A stretch of DNA of 64,000 bases from an uncultured Flammeovirgaceae bacterium (lineage in GTDB: Bacteria; Bacteroidota; Bacteroidia; Cytophagales; Cyclobacteriaceae): NCBI GenBank assembly GCA_937883755.1, contig CAKZYA010000012.1, forward strand, positions 59,143 through 123,142, in the 5' to 3' direction. This document shows, in pieces, positions 9,650 to 17,975 of the stretch. How positions within the stretch are numbered: the first letter of the stretch is position 1; each line of letters opens with the position of its first letter. The notes below the pieces were generated by a model. It saw only the letters and a program-made list of their open reading frames with translations, was not told the DNA's origin and made no database searches. Both the position numbers and the translations under genes were made by a program.

Positions 9650-10630
9650 TTAGCGTAATGTTGAAATTAATTTAGCAATCTCCGACCGGGACAGCGCTAT
9701 GGCTTTATCTGAAGTATATGACTCATAATCAGATCGTTGTACCTCAGGGCTTTGCTCGAGTAAGGCTTGAGTGTTTGGATTCATACTGATAATGAAATCG
9801 GAAGTACGTTCGTAACTGAAACGGGCTTCTTCTTGTGATATAAGTGTTTCGTGAATCTTCTCGGTAAAGCGGGGTGAAGAATAAGTAATCTCGGCATGAG
9901 GCATAATTTCCTTGACTAGGTCAATTAGTCGGTAAGCCTTCATTTTAGGAATTAGAATTTCTCCACCTACTAGATTAGGCACTATCCCGAGAATATATTG
10001 AGCACTCTCTGATGCCGACATTGTAAAGCGGCTCATCTCAGCATGAGTAATTTCAACGGTGCTCTTTTTCTGATTTTCTAATAGCTCAGGAACTACGGAA
10101 CCTCTTGAACCAAATATATTCCCCAAGCGAATTACCGAGCTTTTCAATAAGCCTTCTTGATTACTCTGTAGAGTAAGCCGCTCAGCGCAGAGCTTGGTAG
10201 CCCCGTATAGTGTGGTTGGGTAAACTGCTTTATCGGTAGAAAGTGTAATGACTTGAGATATTCCCTGAGCGAGAGCGGCGTTTAGCACATTAGTAGTACC
10301 GTTGACATTGGTTTGTACGAAAGCTCCCGGCTGATTCTCCCCAGTTTCCACCCGTTTGAGAGCCGCTGCGTGAATAACGATATCTACTCGCTGAAAGTGA
10401 GGAAGTAATAAGGAATAATTACTTACATCAGCCAATACATAATTGATGAATGGATACTTTTGAGAAGGAAAGTGTTTCCGAGATAAATGCTGCTTATACT
10501 CGTCGCGTGATAGTATATTCACGCACCGAGGCCATGATTCCTGGGGTAATGCCGAGATCGCCGACAGTAGCGAATGCCCAACGGTTCCGGTGCCTCCGGT
10601 GATTAATATAGATGTGTTAGATAAGTTCAC
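9650..10630 (-). CDS. PseB/FlaA1-like UDP-GlcNAc 4,6-dehydratase (inverting type)
   Basis: This is a 326-residue extended short-chain dehydrogenase. GGTGTVG at 12-18 binds NAD(P). SRDEYKQ at 41-47 is the PseB/CapD-type second-strand motif. STDKA (131-135) and LYGATK (Tyr142, Lys146) form the active site; the same LYGATK is found in PseB. The family converts UDP-GlcNAc to a UDP-4-keto-6-deoxy sugar, the first step to pseudaminic acid and related sugars. The start is GTG (10630), 9 bases after the stop of the upstream GT2 fusion gene. The C-terminus has a conserved IPKMKAYRL stretch shared with this family. Confidence 0.82.
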   Translation of the reverse strand: MNLSNTSILITGGTGTVGHSLLSAISALPQESWPRCVNILSRDEYKQHLSRKHFPSQKYPFINYVLADVSNYSLLLPHFQRVDIVIHAAALKRVETGENQPGAFVQTNVNGTTNVLNAALAQGISQVITLSTDKAVYPTTLYGATKLCAERLTLQSNQEGLLKSSVIRLGNIFGSRGSVVPELLENQKKSTVEITHAEMSRFTMSASESAQYILGIVPNLVGGEILIPKMKAYRLIDLVKEIMPHAEITYSSPRFTEKIHETLISQEEARFSYERTSDFIISMNPNTQALLEQSPEVQRSDYESYTSDKAIALSRSEIAKLISTLR

Positions 10631-10639
10631 TAAATGATT

Positions 10640-12022
10640 TTAAATATCTACTTCAATAATAAGCTTGGCTAGCTGAAGGTCATATTCGCTAAAGATTCCC
10701 AAACTAGTTTTCTGATCAACAATAATATGACCAACTGTACCTGAGATAACTTTTTGATGTTTATCAAAAATACCTAAACGAGTTACTGATATACCGCCAG
10801 TATATTTGTAAAGAGCTTCCCGTTCTAGCTTAGTGAATTTTTCTTGATTTAAAATAGGTTGCATTCCATGACCCTGATGTTGAAAAAATAAGCTGGAATC
10901 AGGGCGAACACTAATCAATGAATCAGACTCAAACAGAAATAGGGTATTAATAGCATCATCAATGGTAGTGGCTCTAACAAAAGGATATTCAATAGCCAGC
11001 ACTACAAAAGTAGAAAAGGTATTTGATTGAAGTCGTTCGTGCTGAAGTATATCTTGTACGGTTTCAATCAAGCCAACGTTTAGCTGAGCATATGCTTGTG
11101 GGCGAGGTACGAATAGTACTCTGGGATTATTTGCATACTTCTGGTTCAGCAGGTTTTCAATGCTCGCATCGGGGGAGCTAACCACCACTTTTCTGATATT
11201 CTTAGCTGAGAGGGCTGCCTCTATCTTATGTTCAAGAAGCGTTATGTTTCCTAAATTGGTGAAAGCTAAACGATGATTAGTAGTTCCCACATCGCGAATA
11301 GGGATAATCGCTAAACTATTTTCGCGTGCTTTGCGGTGCTGAACGTACTCTTGATTGATAGAGGCTCGGGTAGATAAAATACGCCCTTCATTTTTGGTCA
11401 GGTTGCTACCATGCTGACGGTAATAAAACAAAGGGGTAGGGACGTTAGCTACTTGATATTTAGCGGTAAATTTCACCCAAAGTTCGTAGCCATCTTGGCA
11501 CTGATAGTTTTCGCTGTAGCCACCTAATTCCTTTAAAAACTTGGTTCGGATCATGGTACAGGCACCATGAGCAGCTTGATCCATGAGCGATACCTCACTG
11601 AAGTCGTGTCGCTGATGAACAGAATCTACTCGTCCGTCAGCATCAGTCAAATAATAATTTGGGAAAACTAGTCCTAATTCGGGATCTTTCTCCAGCATAT
11701 TTGACATAACGAGCAGAGCATTTTTATCCAGAAAATCGTCGGCATCCAATCGCATAATATATTTTCCTCGGGCTACCCGTAATGCAATGTTATTAGTGAC
11801 ATTTAAGCCTTTGTTCTTTTGAAAGATTGTCTTGATTTTCGGATGCTCAGCTAACGTACGAATGATTTCTGGAGAATTATCTGTCGAACCATCGTCAATA
11901 ATAATGATCTCAAAATCCTGTAAACTCTGTTGGAGAACACTGTTTACCGCCTGCTCGATGTATTTTCCATAATTGTAATTGGTGATGTAGATGGATATTA
12001 ATACAGGATATTTCTCTTCCAT
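10640..12022 (-). CDS. GT2 glycosyltransferase fused to a degenerate CMP-sugar-synthetase-like domain
   Basis: This is a 460-residue two-domain protein. Residues 5-235 are a family-2 glycosyltransferase: TNYNYGKYI, IIDDGSTDNS (DDGS 43-46), the metal-binding RLDADDF (DADD 93-96) and a likely catalytic Asp in CQDGYELW (about 177). Residues 236-460 look like a NeuA/PseF-type cytidylyltransferase: AIIPIRD, LLEHKIEAALSA, KVVVSSPDASIENL and a C-terminal SEYDLQLAKLIIE. The nucleotide-binding signature (R-x-G-S-K-G-x-x-x-K-N) is not preserved; only the first Arg (243) remains, followed by DVGTTNHRLAFTNLGN. The second domain may therefore be inactive and used for binding or docking. Both domains fit the nonulosonate operon. 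The fusion is seen directly; the loss of activity is inferred. Confidence 0.72.
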   Translation of the reverse strand: MEEKYPVLISIYITNYNYGKYIEQAVNSVLQQSLQDFEIIIIDDGSTDNSPEIIRTLAEHPKIKTIFQKNKGLNVTNNIALRVARGKYIMRLDADDFLDKNALLVMSNMLEKDPELGLVFPNYYLTDADGRVDSVHQRHDFSEVSLMDQAAHGACTMIRTKFLKELGGYSENYQCQDGYELWVKFTAKYQVANVPTPLFYYRQHGSNLTKNEGRILSTRASINQEYVQHRKARENSLAIIPIRDVGTTNHRLAFTNLGNITLLEHKIEAALSAKNIRKVVVSSPDASIENLLNQKYANNPRVLFVPRPQAYAQLNVGLIETVQDILQHERLQSNTFSTFVVLAIEYPFVRATTIDDAINTLFLFESDSLISVRPDSSLFFQHQGHGMQPILNQEKFTKLEREALYKYTGGISVTRLGIFDKHQKVISGTVGHIIVDQKTSLGIFSEYDLQLAKLIIEVDI

Positions 12023-12040
12023 ACTCGTAGTAATACGTTA

Positions 12041-13180
12041 TTACTTTCTAGGAGTTCCTACTAGGGTGAGCCCGTCGGAAAGCTTTACCTCATCAAGTTT
12101 CTGTTGGAGTTCCATTTGTATTTCTCCCGTCTCTAGAAGCGGATTGTACTGATTGATGTGGTGGCTGATTTGCATCATAAGTTCATAGACATCCATACCG
12201 TAGTACCACGCAGCTACTGGAGAAAAACCCGACTGATAATATAGTTCAGCTGCTGAGGCATCAGTATAACAGCTAATGTGACCCATTGGGTCAAGATGAC
12301 GGACGATAGTATCATTACAAATGTTCTGAATAAATCCACTGAGAGAATGCCAACGAGGAAGTTTGGCAATGATCATCGCATGAGGATTGTCAGCAAAAAT
12401 TCTTTGAGCCGCTGCCAATAAATCCTTCGGATTGGGAGTGTGTTCCAGAAGCCCCCAGAAAGTAATAACATCGTACCTTTGGTAGTCCTGATCAACTTTG
12501 GTAAAATCTCGAGCATCCATTTCAATCCCCCAAATATTCTTAGCAAATTCTCGACTAGACTCACTCAACTCTATCCCATTCGCCTGCATACCACTCCGAC
12601 GACAAGCCTCCACAAAGTGACCAGCTCCCGAACCTACATCTAGAATTTTCTGAGGAGGTTTACCATGTAAGTCCTGGTAGAGTTGAACCATCCAGTCTCG
12701 CCACGGTACCGCTATCGCATTGAGTCTTGACTCCGCACTTGCTTTATCAGTATAAGTAGCGGCGTAGTTAACATCACTTAGATAAAATTCATGGAGAGCG
12801 TTAGGAGAGGGGCGATTGATTACATACGCATGTGTGCAATGTGGGCAAGTGACATATTTTGCTTCGTAGATTGTTACCTGATAGTTTGCTTCTTCAGAAG
12901 TAGTTCCACAAACCGGACAAGAAGTTACTGGAGTTTTATCTGGCTGAGAATATACCTCGGTTCGTGTTCGCTTAAAGTAAGTAAGTTGTTCGGTGATATT
13001 TTCTACAACATTCTTCTTTAACTTGAGCAGATTAGTCTTTTTGCCTAAAAATGTTTTTACTGGAAAAGCCTGTTCAGACCCATCGTGACGTATCCAGGTT
13101 TCTCTCGAAGTATTTTTTTGCATTGGGGAAAGTGCCTCCCGACGATACCATTCCATATTTGTTACATTAAATATTCCCAT
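12041..13180 (-). CDS. class I SAM-dependent methyltransferase with zinc-ribbon-like N-terminus
   Basis: This is a 379-residue protein. A CPVC ... CPHC pair at about residues 88-118 looks like a small metal-binding ribbon, as in sugar C-methyltransferase-type proteins. The SAM-binding motif I is ILDVGSGAGHF (about 180-190), followed by IELSESSREFA and FWGLLEHTPNPKDLL, typical of the Methyltransf_23 group. It probably modifies a sugar or a lipid-linked glycan of this locus. The start is ambiguous: the ATG at 13180 overlaps the upstream NeuB-like gene by 19 bases, while the ATG at 13156 would leave a 5-base gap. Confidence 0.75.
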   Translation of the reverse strand: MGIFNVTNMEWYRREALSPMQKNTSRETWIRHDGSEQAFPVKTFLGKKTNLLKLKKNVVENITEQLTYFKRTRTEVYSQPDKTPVTSCPVCGTTSEEANYQVTIYEAKYVTCPHCTHAYVINRPSPNALHEFYLSDVNYAATYTDKASAESRLNAIAVPWRDWMVQLYQDLHGKPPQKILDVGSGAGHFVEACRRSGMQANGIELSESSREFAKNIWGIEMDARDFTKVDQDYQRYDVITFWGLLEHTPNPKDLLAAAQRIFADNPHAMIIAKLPRWHSLSGFIQNICNDTIVRHLDPMGHISCYTDASAAELYYQSGFSPVAAWYYGMDVYELMMQISHHINQYNPLLETGEIQMELQQKLDEVKLSDGLTLVGTPRK

Positions 13181-14172
13181 AAAAGCTTTTGATGTGCCTT
13201 CACATCTACTTGCAATGTTTTACCAAGTACTTTCTCAAAATCTCGAGCATCAATGCCATGATTGGGTCTCAAACAGGTTAAATGATCTTCAGTAATTTGA
13301 GTTCCTCTTGCTAGGTCCATACTGGGATAAACGGCTCGTCTAAAACTTACCCGATGGTCGCTCTCTACGGGTAGCGGGCGTTTCAGATGATCTCCCTGCA
13401 ACGATTTTATTTCACTTATCTTATCAATGAGCTGTACAACTTCATCTTTTGTTAGTGAGACCTGATGGTCGCGAAAGGTCTTTCCTTCTCGAGTATCCGT
13501 AAAATGAAACTCTAGAATCTCAGCACCCATAGCAACAGCAACCTCTAAAGCAGTAGAACCCACCGTATGGTCAGAATACCCAATGGGAAGTCTGGTTGCT
13601 TGGTGATAAAGCGACATAACGGAAAGGTTGGCATCCGAAAAGGGGATAGGATACATGGATGTGCATTGCAGAAGGGCTAAGTTTTGCGGTTCGCGGTATA
13701 TTTCGCTAACCGATTGGATATACTGCACCGAAGAAAGGACTTCATCGAAGGTGGACAATCCCGTAGAAAGTAAGATAGGTTTATTTTGTTTCGCAGTTGC
13801 TTTTAAAATAGGGTAAGCAGTAAGATCGCCTGAACCAATTTTATAGAAATCCAGATAAGGGTCTATCCAGTTAAAATACTCAGTGTCCCAGACCGAAGCG
13901 AGAAAGCCAATAGCATTTTTCTTGCATAATTCAGCCAAGGTGATGTACTGATCTTGACTAAGCTCAAATTTTTTAAAGTGTTGATTTCTTTGAGGGCTTT
14001 CTTCTCGACTCACTAAAGTATCTCCCTGATAGAGTTGATACTTGACATAATCAACATCGGCCTCCAGCGCTAATTCGGTAAGACGAAGAGCGTAGTCAAA
14101 ATTTCCTTCATGATTTCCCCCGATTTCGGCAATGAGAAGGGGACCATGTTTACCCTGCCAAAAATTACGCAT
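13162..14172 (-). CDS. NeuB/PseI/SpsE-family nonulosonic acid synthase
   Basis: The 336-residue length is close to that of NeuB and PseI (about 345). These enzymes condense phosphoenolpyruvate with a 6-carbon amino sugar to give a 9-carbon sialic-type acid. Seen are IAEIGGNHEGN near the start, DYVKYQLYQ, the YKIGSGDLT and LSTGLST TIM-barrel motifs, LLQCTSMYP, IGYSDHT and EFHFTDTREGKTFRDH. A C-terminal SAF (antifreeze-like) domain begins with RRAVYPSMDLARGTQI and ends the protein, as in the whole family. It overlaps the SpsF-like gene by 8 bases. Whether the product is sialic, pseudaminic or legionaminic acid cannot be decided from the sequence. Confidence 0.85.
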   Translation of the reverse strand: MRNFWQGKHGPLLIAEIGGNHEGNFDYALRLTELALEADVDYVKYQLYQGDTLVSREESPQRNQHFKKFELSQDQYITLAELCKKNAIGFLASVWDTEYFNWIDPYLDFYKIGSGDLTAYPILKATAKQNKPILLSTGLSTFDEVLSSVQYIQSVSEIYREPQNLALLQCTSMYPIPFSDANLSVMSLYHQATRLPIGYSDHTVGSTALEVAVAMGAEILEFHFTDTREGKTFRDHQVSLTKDEVVQLIDKISEIKSLQGDHLKRPLPVESDHRVSFRRAVYPSMDLARGTQITEDHLTCLRPNHGIDARDFEKVLGKTLQVDVKAHQKLLWEYLM

Positions 14173-14863
14173 GTTCTTTACTTTGGTGGTAAGATTTTAT
14201 GATGGTTTGTAAATTATGATTGTGGGTTGGTTGTGGCAAGAAAGTTAGCATTTTCTCAGCTAACTCAGCATCTTTTGGAGTATCAATTGAAAGGTGAATG
14301 CCCGTAGCTTCAGGGCAGTCCTGGTTAATGTAGTATTTTCTCTTACCCAAGTCAGTATGATCATACAGGTATAGTGTAACGTGTTCCCGGTACTTGGCCG
14401 AGAGGCTAATTTGAGGTAGGATACTATCGTAAAAACGGACATTCACCATTTCCACGCTCATTCCATAGGGAAACGTTCGCTGAGGGACATTACTATAAAA
14501 ATCTAGGTTGAGCTTGGTATCAGCTATCATACTTCTTACAGTTGAAAGCTCCACAAATAAATTATCACCATTGATCCGCATAGCATAATCAAAAGAATAT
14601 TGCTGGGCAGCTTGTAGAAAACGCTGAGCTACGTTTTCTAAGTCACCACGAAAGCAATTAATTTTTTGTTTTTGGCAATATTCTGCAATAGGGTTATCAC
14701 TGGTTAAAGAAGATGTGGCAACTAGCAATTGATTTGCTGGAAAAATGCTAGCTAGCGCATCGTAAACATGCTGAAGGAGGGGCTTTTTTGCCAGTAATTT
14801 CAGTGCTTTTCCAGGTAGTCGGCTAGAATTGTACCTCGTTAAAATTATGCAACCAGTTCGCAT
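14165..14863 (-). CDS. SpsF-like cytidylyltransferase
   Basis: This 232-residue nucleotidyltransferase has the NeuA/SpsF-type signature TRYNSSRLPGKALK at residues 9-22, where the Arg, the SRLPGK segment and the Lys bind the CTP phosphates. MRINGDNLFV follows as the metal and sugar region and IDTPKDAELAEKML as the C-terminal Asp motif (IDxxxD). These residues are intact, unlike in the fused domain two genes downstream, so this is the better candidate for activating the nonulosonic acid as a CMP-sugar. It sits directly upstream of the NeuB-family gene with an 8-base overlap, the same pairing as spsE/spsF in Bacillus. Confidence 0.78.
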   Translation of the reverse strand: MRTGCIILTRYNSSRLPGKALKLLAKKPLLQHVYDALASIFPANQLLVATSSLTSDNPIAEYCQKQKINCFRGDLENVAQRFLQAAQQYSFDYAMRINGDNLFVELSTVRSMIADTKLNLDFYSNVPQRTFPYGMSVEMVNVRFYDSILPQISLSAKYREHVTLYLYDHTDLGKRKYYINQDCPEATGIHLSIDTPKDAELAEKMLTFLPQPTHNHNLQTIIKSYHQSKEHA

Positions 14864-14881
14864 TGTTATGTATTCATTAAC

Positions 14882-15433
14882 TTACTTTCGCTCCCCAATT
14901 ACTTTGGCAGGCATACCGCCGACGATACTATAAGCTGGCACATCTTGATTGACTATGGCTCCAGCAGCAATCACGGCGCCTTGATGTATAGTCACACCCT
15001 TTAGTATTTTTGCCCCACTGGCTATCCAAACATCGTCTTCAATAATGATTGGATCAGTTTGGTTAGGCTGCTGATTGATTGGTATTTCTCGATTAATACC
15101 GTGGTCACTATCTACAATATAGACAAAGGGAGCGATCAAGCAATCGTTACCAATTTTGATATTTTCTGAAGCAAATATAAAAGTGTGGTAGCCTATTGTA
15201 GTGCGATCACCAATGAATACCGAGGAACGTTCATTACACGGACAGATCTTAGCTCCCTCCTTGACTACCACCTGATTCCCAATGGAGATGAGCCTTGGGT
15301 AGCGCATAAAAGCTGCATTTTTTTCAAAGTGAACGTCTTTCCCGCAGTAACCTAGCTTTTTTCTCACCTTCGCCATACGAAGACGGTCACGCCAAGTGAG
15401 TTTAAGGTGTTTTCGTAGCTGTTGATTACCCAT
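14882..15433 (-). CDS. hexapeptide-repeat (LbH) acyltransferase
   Basis: This 183-residue protein is made of left-handed beta-helix hexapeptide repeats (I-G-N-Q-V-V, I-G-D-R-T-T, I-G-N-D-C-L, I-E-D-D-V-W, I-H-Q-G-A-V). It shows the catalytic-type histidine region YIVDSDHGINRE and the acetyl-CoA-binding end ASGAKILKGVTI ... IVGGMPAKVIGERK. This is the pattern of maltose/galactoside and WbbJ-type O-acetyltransferases. It probably acetylates a sugar in this locus. A role like PseH/SpsD, N-acetylating the aminosugar, is possible but not shown. It overlaps the DUF115-like gene by 8 bases. Confidence 0.82.
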   Translation of the reverse strand: MGNQQLRKHLKLTWRDRLRMAKVRKKLGYCGKDVHFEKNAAFMRYPRLISIGNQVVVKEGAKICPCNERSSVFIGDRTTIGYHTFIFASENIKIGNDCLIAPFVYIVDSDHGINREIPINQQPNQTDPIIIEDDVWIASGAKILKGVTIHQGAVIAAGAIVNQDVPAYSIVGGMPAKVIGERK

Positions 15434-16337
15434 TCACTGTAAGTTGATCAATAGATTCTCTATCAAAGGCATCAATGTAGGAATTAGGAGTGATATTTAC
15501 TATCTGGCAATCAATGCTTCGTGCGTAGTCCTGTAATTGCCAATAAGAGCGAAAAGAGTAATACCACTTTTGTAAAATTTCGTGGAGCCTTCGTTCTCTT
15601 TTTGTAGGGCCAGCGTACATTGGCCGAGCTTTAGAGGTATAAGTTTCTGTTTGAAGTTGATCGTCATAAAAGTGTTTCTGACTTAGAAATACTCGATTAT
15701 TATCAGTGACAAATACTTCCTTAAGCCAGGAGTGGTCCGCTCCGGTAATATATATCTTCTCAAAACGCATTGCTAGAGCTAGCGAAAGTGTAGCCACTAA
15801 TACATTATGTGGTCGGGGCATTCCCCAACCCCGGCTTAAACAGAAATTGACGAAGCCTGGTGAGCCTTCAACAGGAGTATTGTTGAAATACGTAATCTGA
15901 ATTTGGCTATTCTTTCTAATAATATTTTGCCAATGTTGATGCTTTCTGGCCATTACTGGAACCATAAAAACCATAGGCCATTGGGTTCGACTGGCTAATT
16001 CCTCAAAAATCCGCATTCGCTCTTCTTGCCACCCCTCTTTTTCTTCTTTTAGCCAAAAATCGGTAGCTGCTAATACATAGTAGTGAGGTTTGATCTGCTG
16101 AAAGGCAGTAGTCCGTACAAAATTATTGACTACAAAAATCTTCTTGCCCGTAGTGAATTCAGCATGTTTACTTAAAAATTCTTTAAGTGATGGGCCATTA
16201 CCTAGAATAATAGCCTCCTCTGATTTAAGGATTGGCTTAGGACTTTTCAAATTAAAATTACTGAGAAGTAACAGCTTAGGTATAGTGAGTAGAGCTTCTA
16301 CCCACTGATCAAAACGCTGTATTAAGCGAGGCTTCAT
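15426..16337 (-). CDS. DUF115 / MptE-like (MAF-type) protein, putative glycosyltransferase
   Basis: This 303-residue protein carries the AIILGNGPSLKEFL motif (about residues 43-56) of the DUF115/MAF family. It also has VVNNFV, a central NTPVEGSPGF and NVLVATLSLALAMRFEKIYITGADHSW, where the latter resembles the Rossmann-like core of this family. MAF proteins in flagellated bacteria transfer nonulosonic acids onto flagellin. Here there are no flagellar genes, so it may transfer the sugar to another surface acceptor. It is the first gene of the operon, 26 bases downstream of a good promoter. The family call is by motif and the function is inferred from neighbours. Confidence 0.6.
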   Translation of the reverse strand: MKPRLIQRFDQWVEALLTIPKLLLLSNFNLKSPKPILKSEEAIILGNGPSLKEFLSKHAEFTTGKKIFVVNNFVRTTAFQQIKPHYYVLAATDFWLKEEKEGWQEERMRIFEELASRTQWPMVFMVPVMARKHQHWQNIIRKNSQIQITYFNNTPVEGSPGFVNFCLSRGWGMPRPHNVLVATLSLALAMRFEKIYITGADHSWLKEVFVTDNNRVFLSQKHFYDDQLQTETYTSKARPMYAGPTKRERRLHEILQKWYYSFRSYWQLQDYARSIDCQIVNITPNSYIDAFDRESIDQLTVNG

Positions 16338-16362
16338 TGACTAAATGCTATGATTCTAAGCC

Positions 16363-16391
16363 CAAAAGTACTCAATATCAAATAGAGCCAA
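16363..16391 (-). promoter_or_regulatory. Bacteroidota-type promoter of the glycan operon
   Basis: On the minus strand, TTG (16389-16391) is followed after 18 bases by TACTTTTG (16363-16370), matching the -33/-7 consensus TTG-N19-TAnnTTTG within one base of spacing. The start codon of the first operon gene is at 16337, leaving a short leader of about 20 bases. Confidence 0.6.
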
Positions 16392-16464
16392 AATATATGT
16401 ACACTTTTCTACCTTTTTGCTTAATTCTTACTTCATCGATCAATCAAAAGGTGAAATCATAAAT

Positions 16465-16486
16465 ATATAGTATATTTATACTATAT
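16465..16486. promoter_or_regulatory. AT-only palindrome before the LamG lipoprotein gene
   Basis: ATATAGTATA (16465-16474) and TATACTATAT (16477-16486) form a perfect 10-bp inverted repeat with a 2-base centre. It ends 20 bases before the ATG at 16507. A part of the right arm (TATACTAT) is repeated just before the start codon. It could be an operator or a DNA-melting element. Confidence 0.45.
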
Positions 16487-16506
16487 TAATAATTAATTAT
16501 ACTATT

Positions 16507-17964
16507 ATGATTCATTCAAAAGGATTAGTAGGTGGCTTACTGATCTTCACCCTATTCTTAGGTTTTGCTTGTCAAGAATCTGATGAGGAAAGTATAGTAG
16601 ATGGAAAGAAAGGTAAAATCTCTGTTGATCTAAATTTAGATCTTGAGATCGAGATTACTCGGGCACGTGTAGAAACAGTAAATACTGATAGTTTTTCTGT
16701 TTTTATTATTCAATCTACAGGAGATACTATCTCAACGTTTGACCATGCGATTGATGTTCCTGAAAATATCAATCTTCCAGTGGGTGATTACTATGTTATC
16801 GCTCAATCGGGGAATCTGGGTTCGGCAGCATTTGATTCTCCATACTATTGGGGGAAAAGCGATTTGATATCCGTGGTTGCTGGACAAACTTCTTCGGCAA
16901 TTGTACAGTGTGCTTTAGCCAATACAATGATTTCTATAAAATACTCAGAGCATGTAAAGCAGTATTTTTCCGATTACAGCACCTGGGTAATTGCTGCTAG
17001 TGATTCTTTACATTTTGAAAAGAATGAAACGAAGGTTGGGTATTTTTCGGGCGAACCAATCCAGATAAAAGCCGAGTTAAGCTCTAGTATAGGCGGTAGT
17101 CCAGTATTTGTTAAAGGAGTAATCGAGGATCCTAAAATCAAACACCATTATATTATTACTATTGATGGATATCAATTAGACGGTTCGGTACGTCCAATTG
17201 AAATTGAGCTAGACAATACGGTAGATGAAACTAACATTACATTTAGCAATGTGACGATCAATGAAGGGTTAGTAGCTTACTATCCTCTAAATGCGAATAC
17301 AGATGAAATTATTAGCCATTTTGACGGTGTTGCGAGTGGGGCAGTTCCGACTTTCGATAGGTATGGCAACGCAAGTAGTGCTTATCATTTTGATGGGATA
17401 GATGATTTCATCACTATGGGAGATGTCTTGGATTCAGTATTTACTGGGTCGGATCAAGCATTTTCTTTTGCTTTTTGGATGCGGGCAGATACCGTTAAAA
17501 AACAAATTATTCTTGCGAAGAGCTCAGACTCAAATTGTAGTGCTAACGAACGGCAGTTTCATTTAAAACTATCGAGCGATCACAAATTGCAACTTGCTAC
17601 TATGTTTGATTTGGGTTATCACCACAGTCATCGTGTTGTAACCACTTCTCATGCTATACCAAACGAGTCTAATTGGGTGCATATCACTGTGACTTACGAT
17701 GGAGCTATTGATGAAGACGATGGTTTATCCAGAGTCAACTTTTATGTTGATGGTGAAAAAGCAGCAACTGAGTTTTTCTCTGTGCAAAGAGTGCTTGGAG
17801 CTATGAAAGACGGTAATGCACAGTTTGCCATGGGAAATCAAATAAATAGTAATGGTGAAAACTGTGGTAACTTCAATTACAAAGGCGGTTTGGATGAGCT
17901 GAGAATATACAATAGGGTACTTACTGAGCAAGAAGTAAGAGCGCTGGTAAGTATTAGTGGCTAA
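16507..17964 (+). CDS. LamG-domain lipoprotein with DUF4493-like N-terminus
   Basis: This 485-residue exported lipoprotein has a hydrophobic N-terminus ending in the lipobox GFAC (Cys22). Residues 35-250 resemble DUF4493: INLPVGDYYVIAQSG, SPYYWGKSD and QCALANTMISIKYSE are typical. Residues 255-480 form a LamG/concanavalin-like domain beginning GLVAYYPLNANT and containing GIDDFITMGD, FAFWMRAD, NWVHITVTYDG and GGLDELRIYNRVLTEQEV, the usual pattern. It probably binds glycans or takes part in surface adhesion. Base composition is more AT-rich than in neighbouring genes. It lies back to back with the glycan operon and converges with the glycosyltransferase gene, leaving an 11-base gap. Confidence 0.8.
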   Translation: MIHSKGLVGGLLIFTLFLGFACQESDEESIVDGKKGKISVDLNLDLEIEITRARVETVNTDSFSVFIIQSTGDTISTFDHAIDVPENINLPVGDYYVIAQSGNLGSAAFDSPYYWGKSDLISVVAGQTSSAIVQCALANTMISIKYSEHVKQYFSDYSTWVIAASDSLHFEKNETKVGYFSGEPIQIKAELSSSIGGSPVFVKGVIEDPKIKHHYIITIDGYQLDGSVRPIEIELDNTVDETNITFSNVTINEGLVAYYPLNANTDEIISHFDGVASGAVPTFDRYGNASSAYHFDGIDDFITMGDVLDSVFTGSDQAFSFAFWMRADTVKKQIILAKSSDSNCSANERQFHLKLSSDHKLQLATMFDLGYHHSHRVVTTSHAIPNESNWVHITVTYDGAIDEDDGLSRVNFYVDGEKAATEFFSVQRVLGAMKDGNAQFAMGNQINSNGENCGNFNYKGGLDELRIYNRVLTEQEVRALVSISG

Positions 17965-17975
17965 TGGTACTAAAC

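Noticed and set aside
7082..16391. Reading the glycan locus as a horizontally acquired island
   Set aside because: No integrase, transposase, tRNA junction or direct repeats are seen at its ends, and its base composition is not clearly different from the neighbours by eye.
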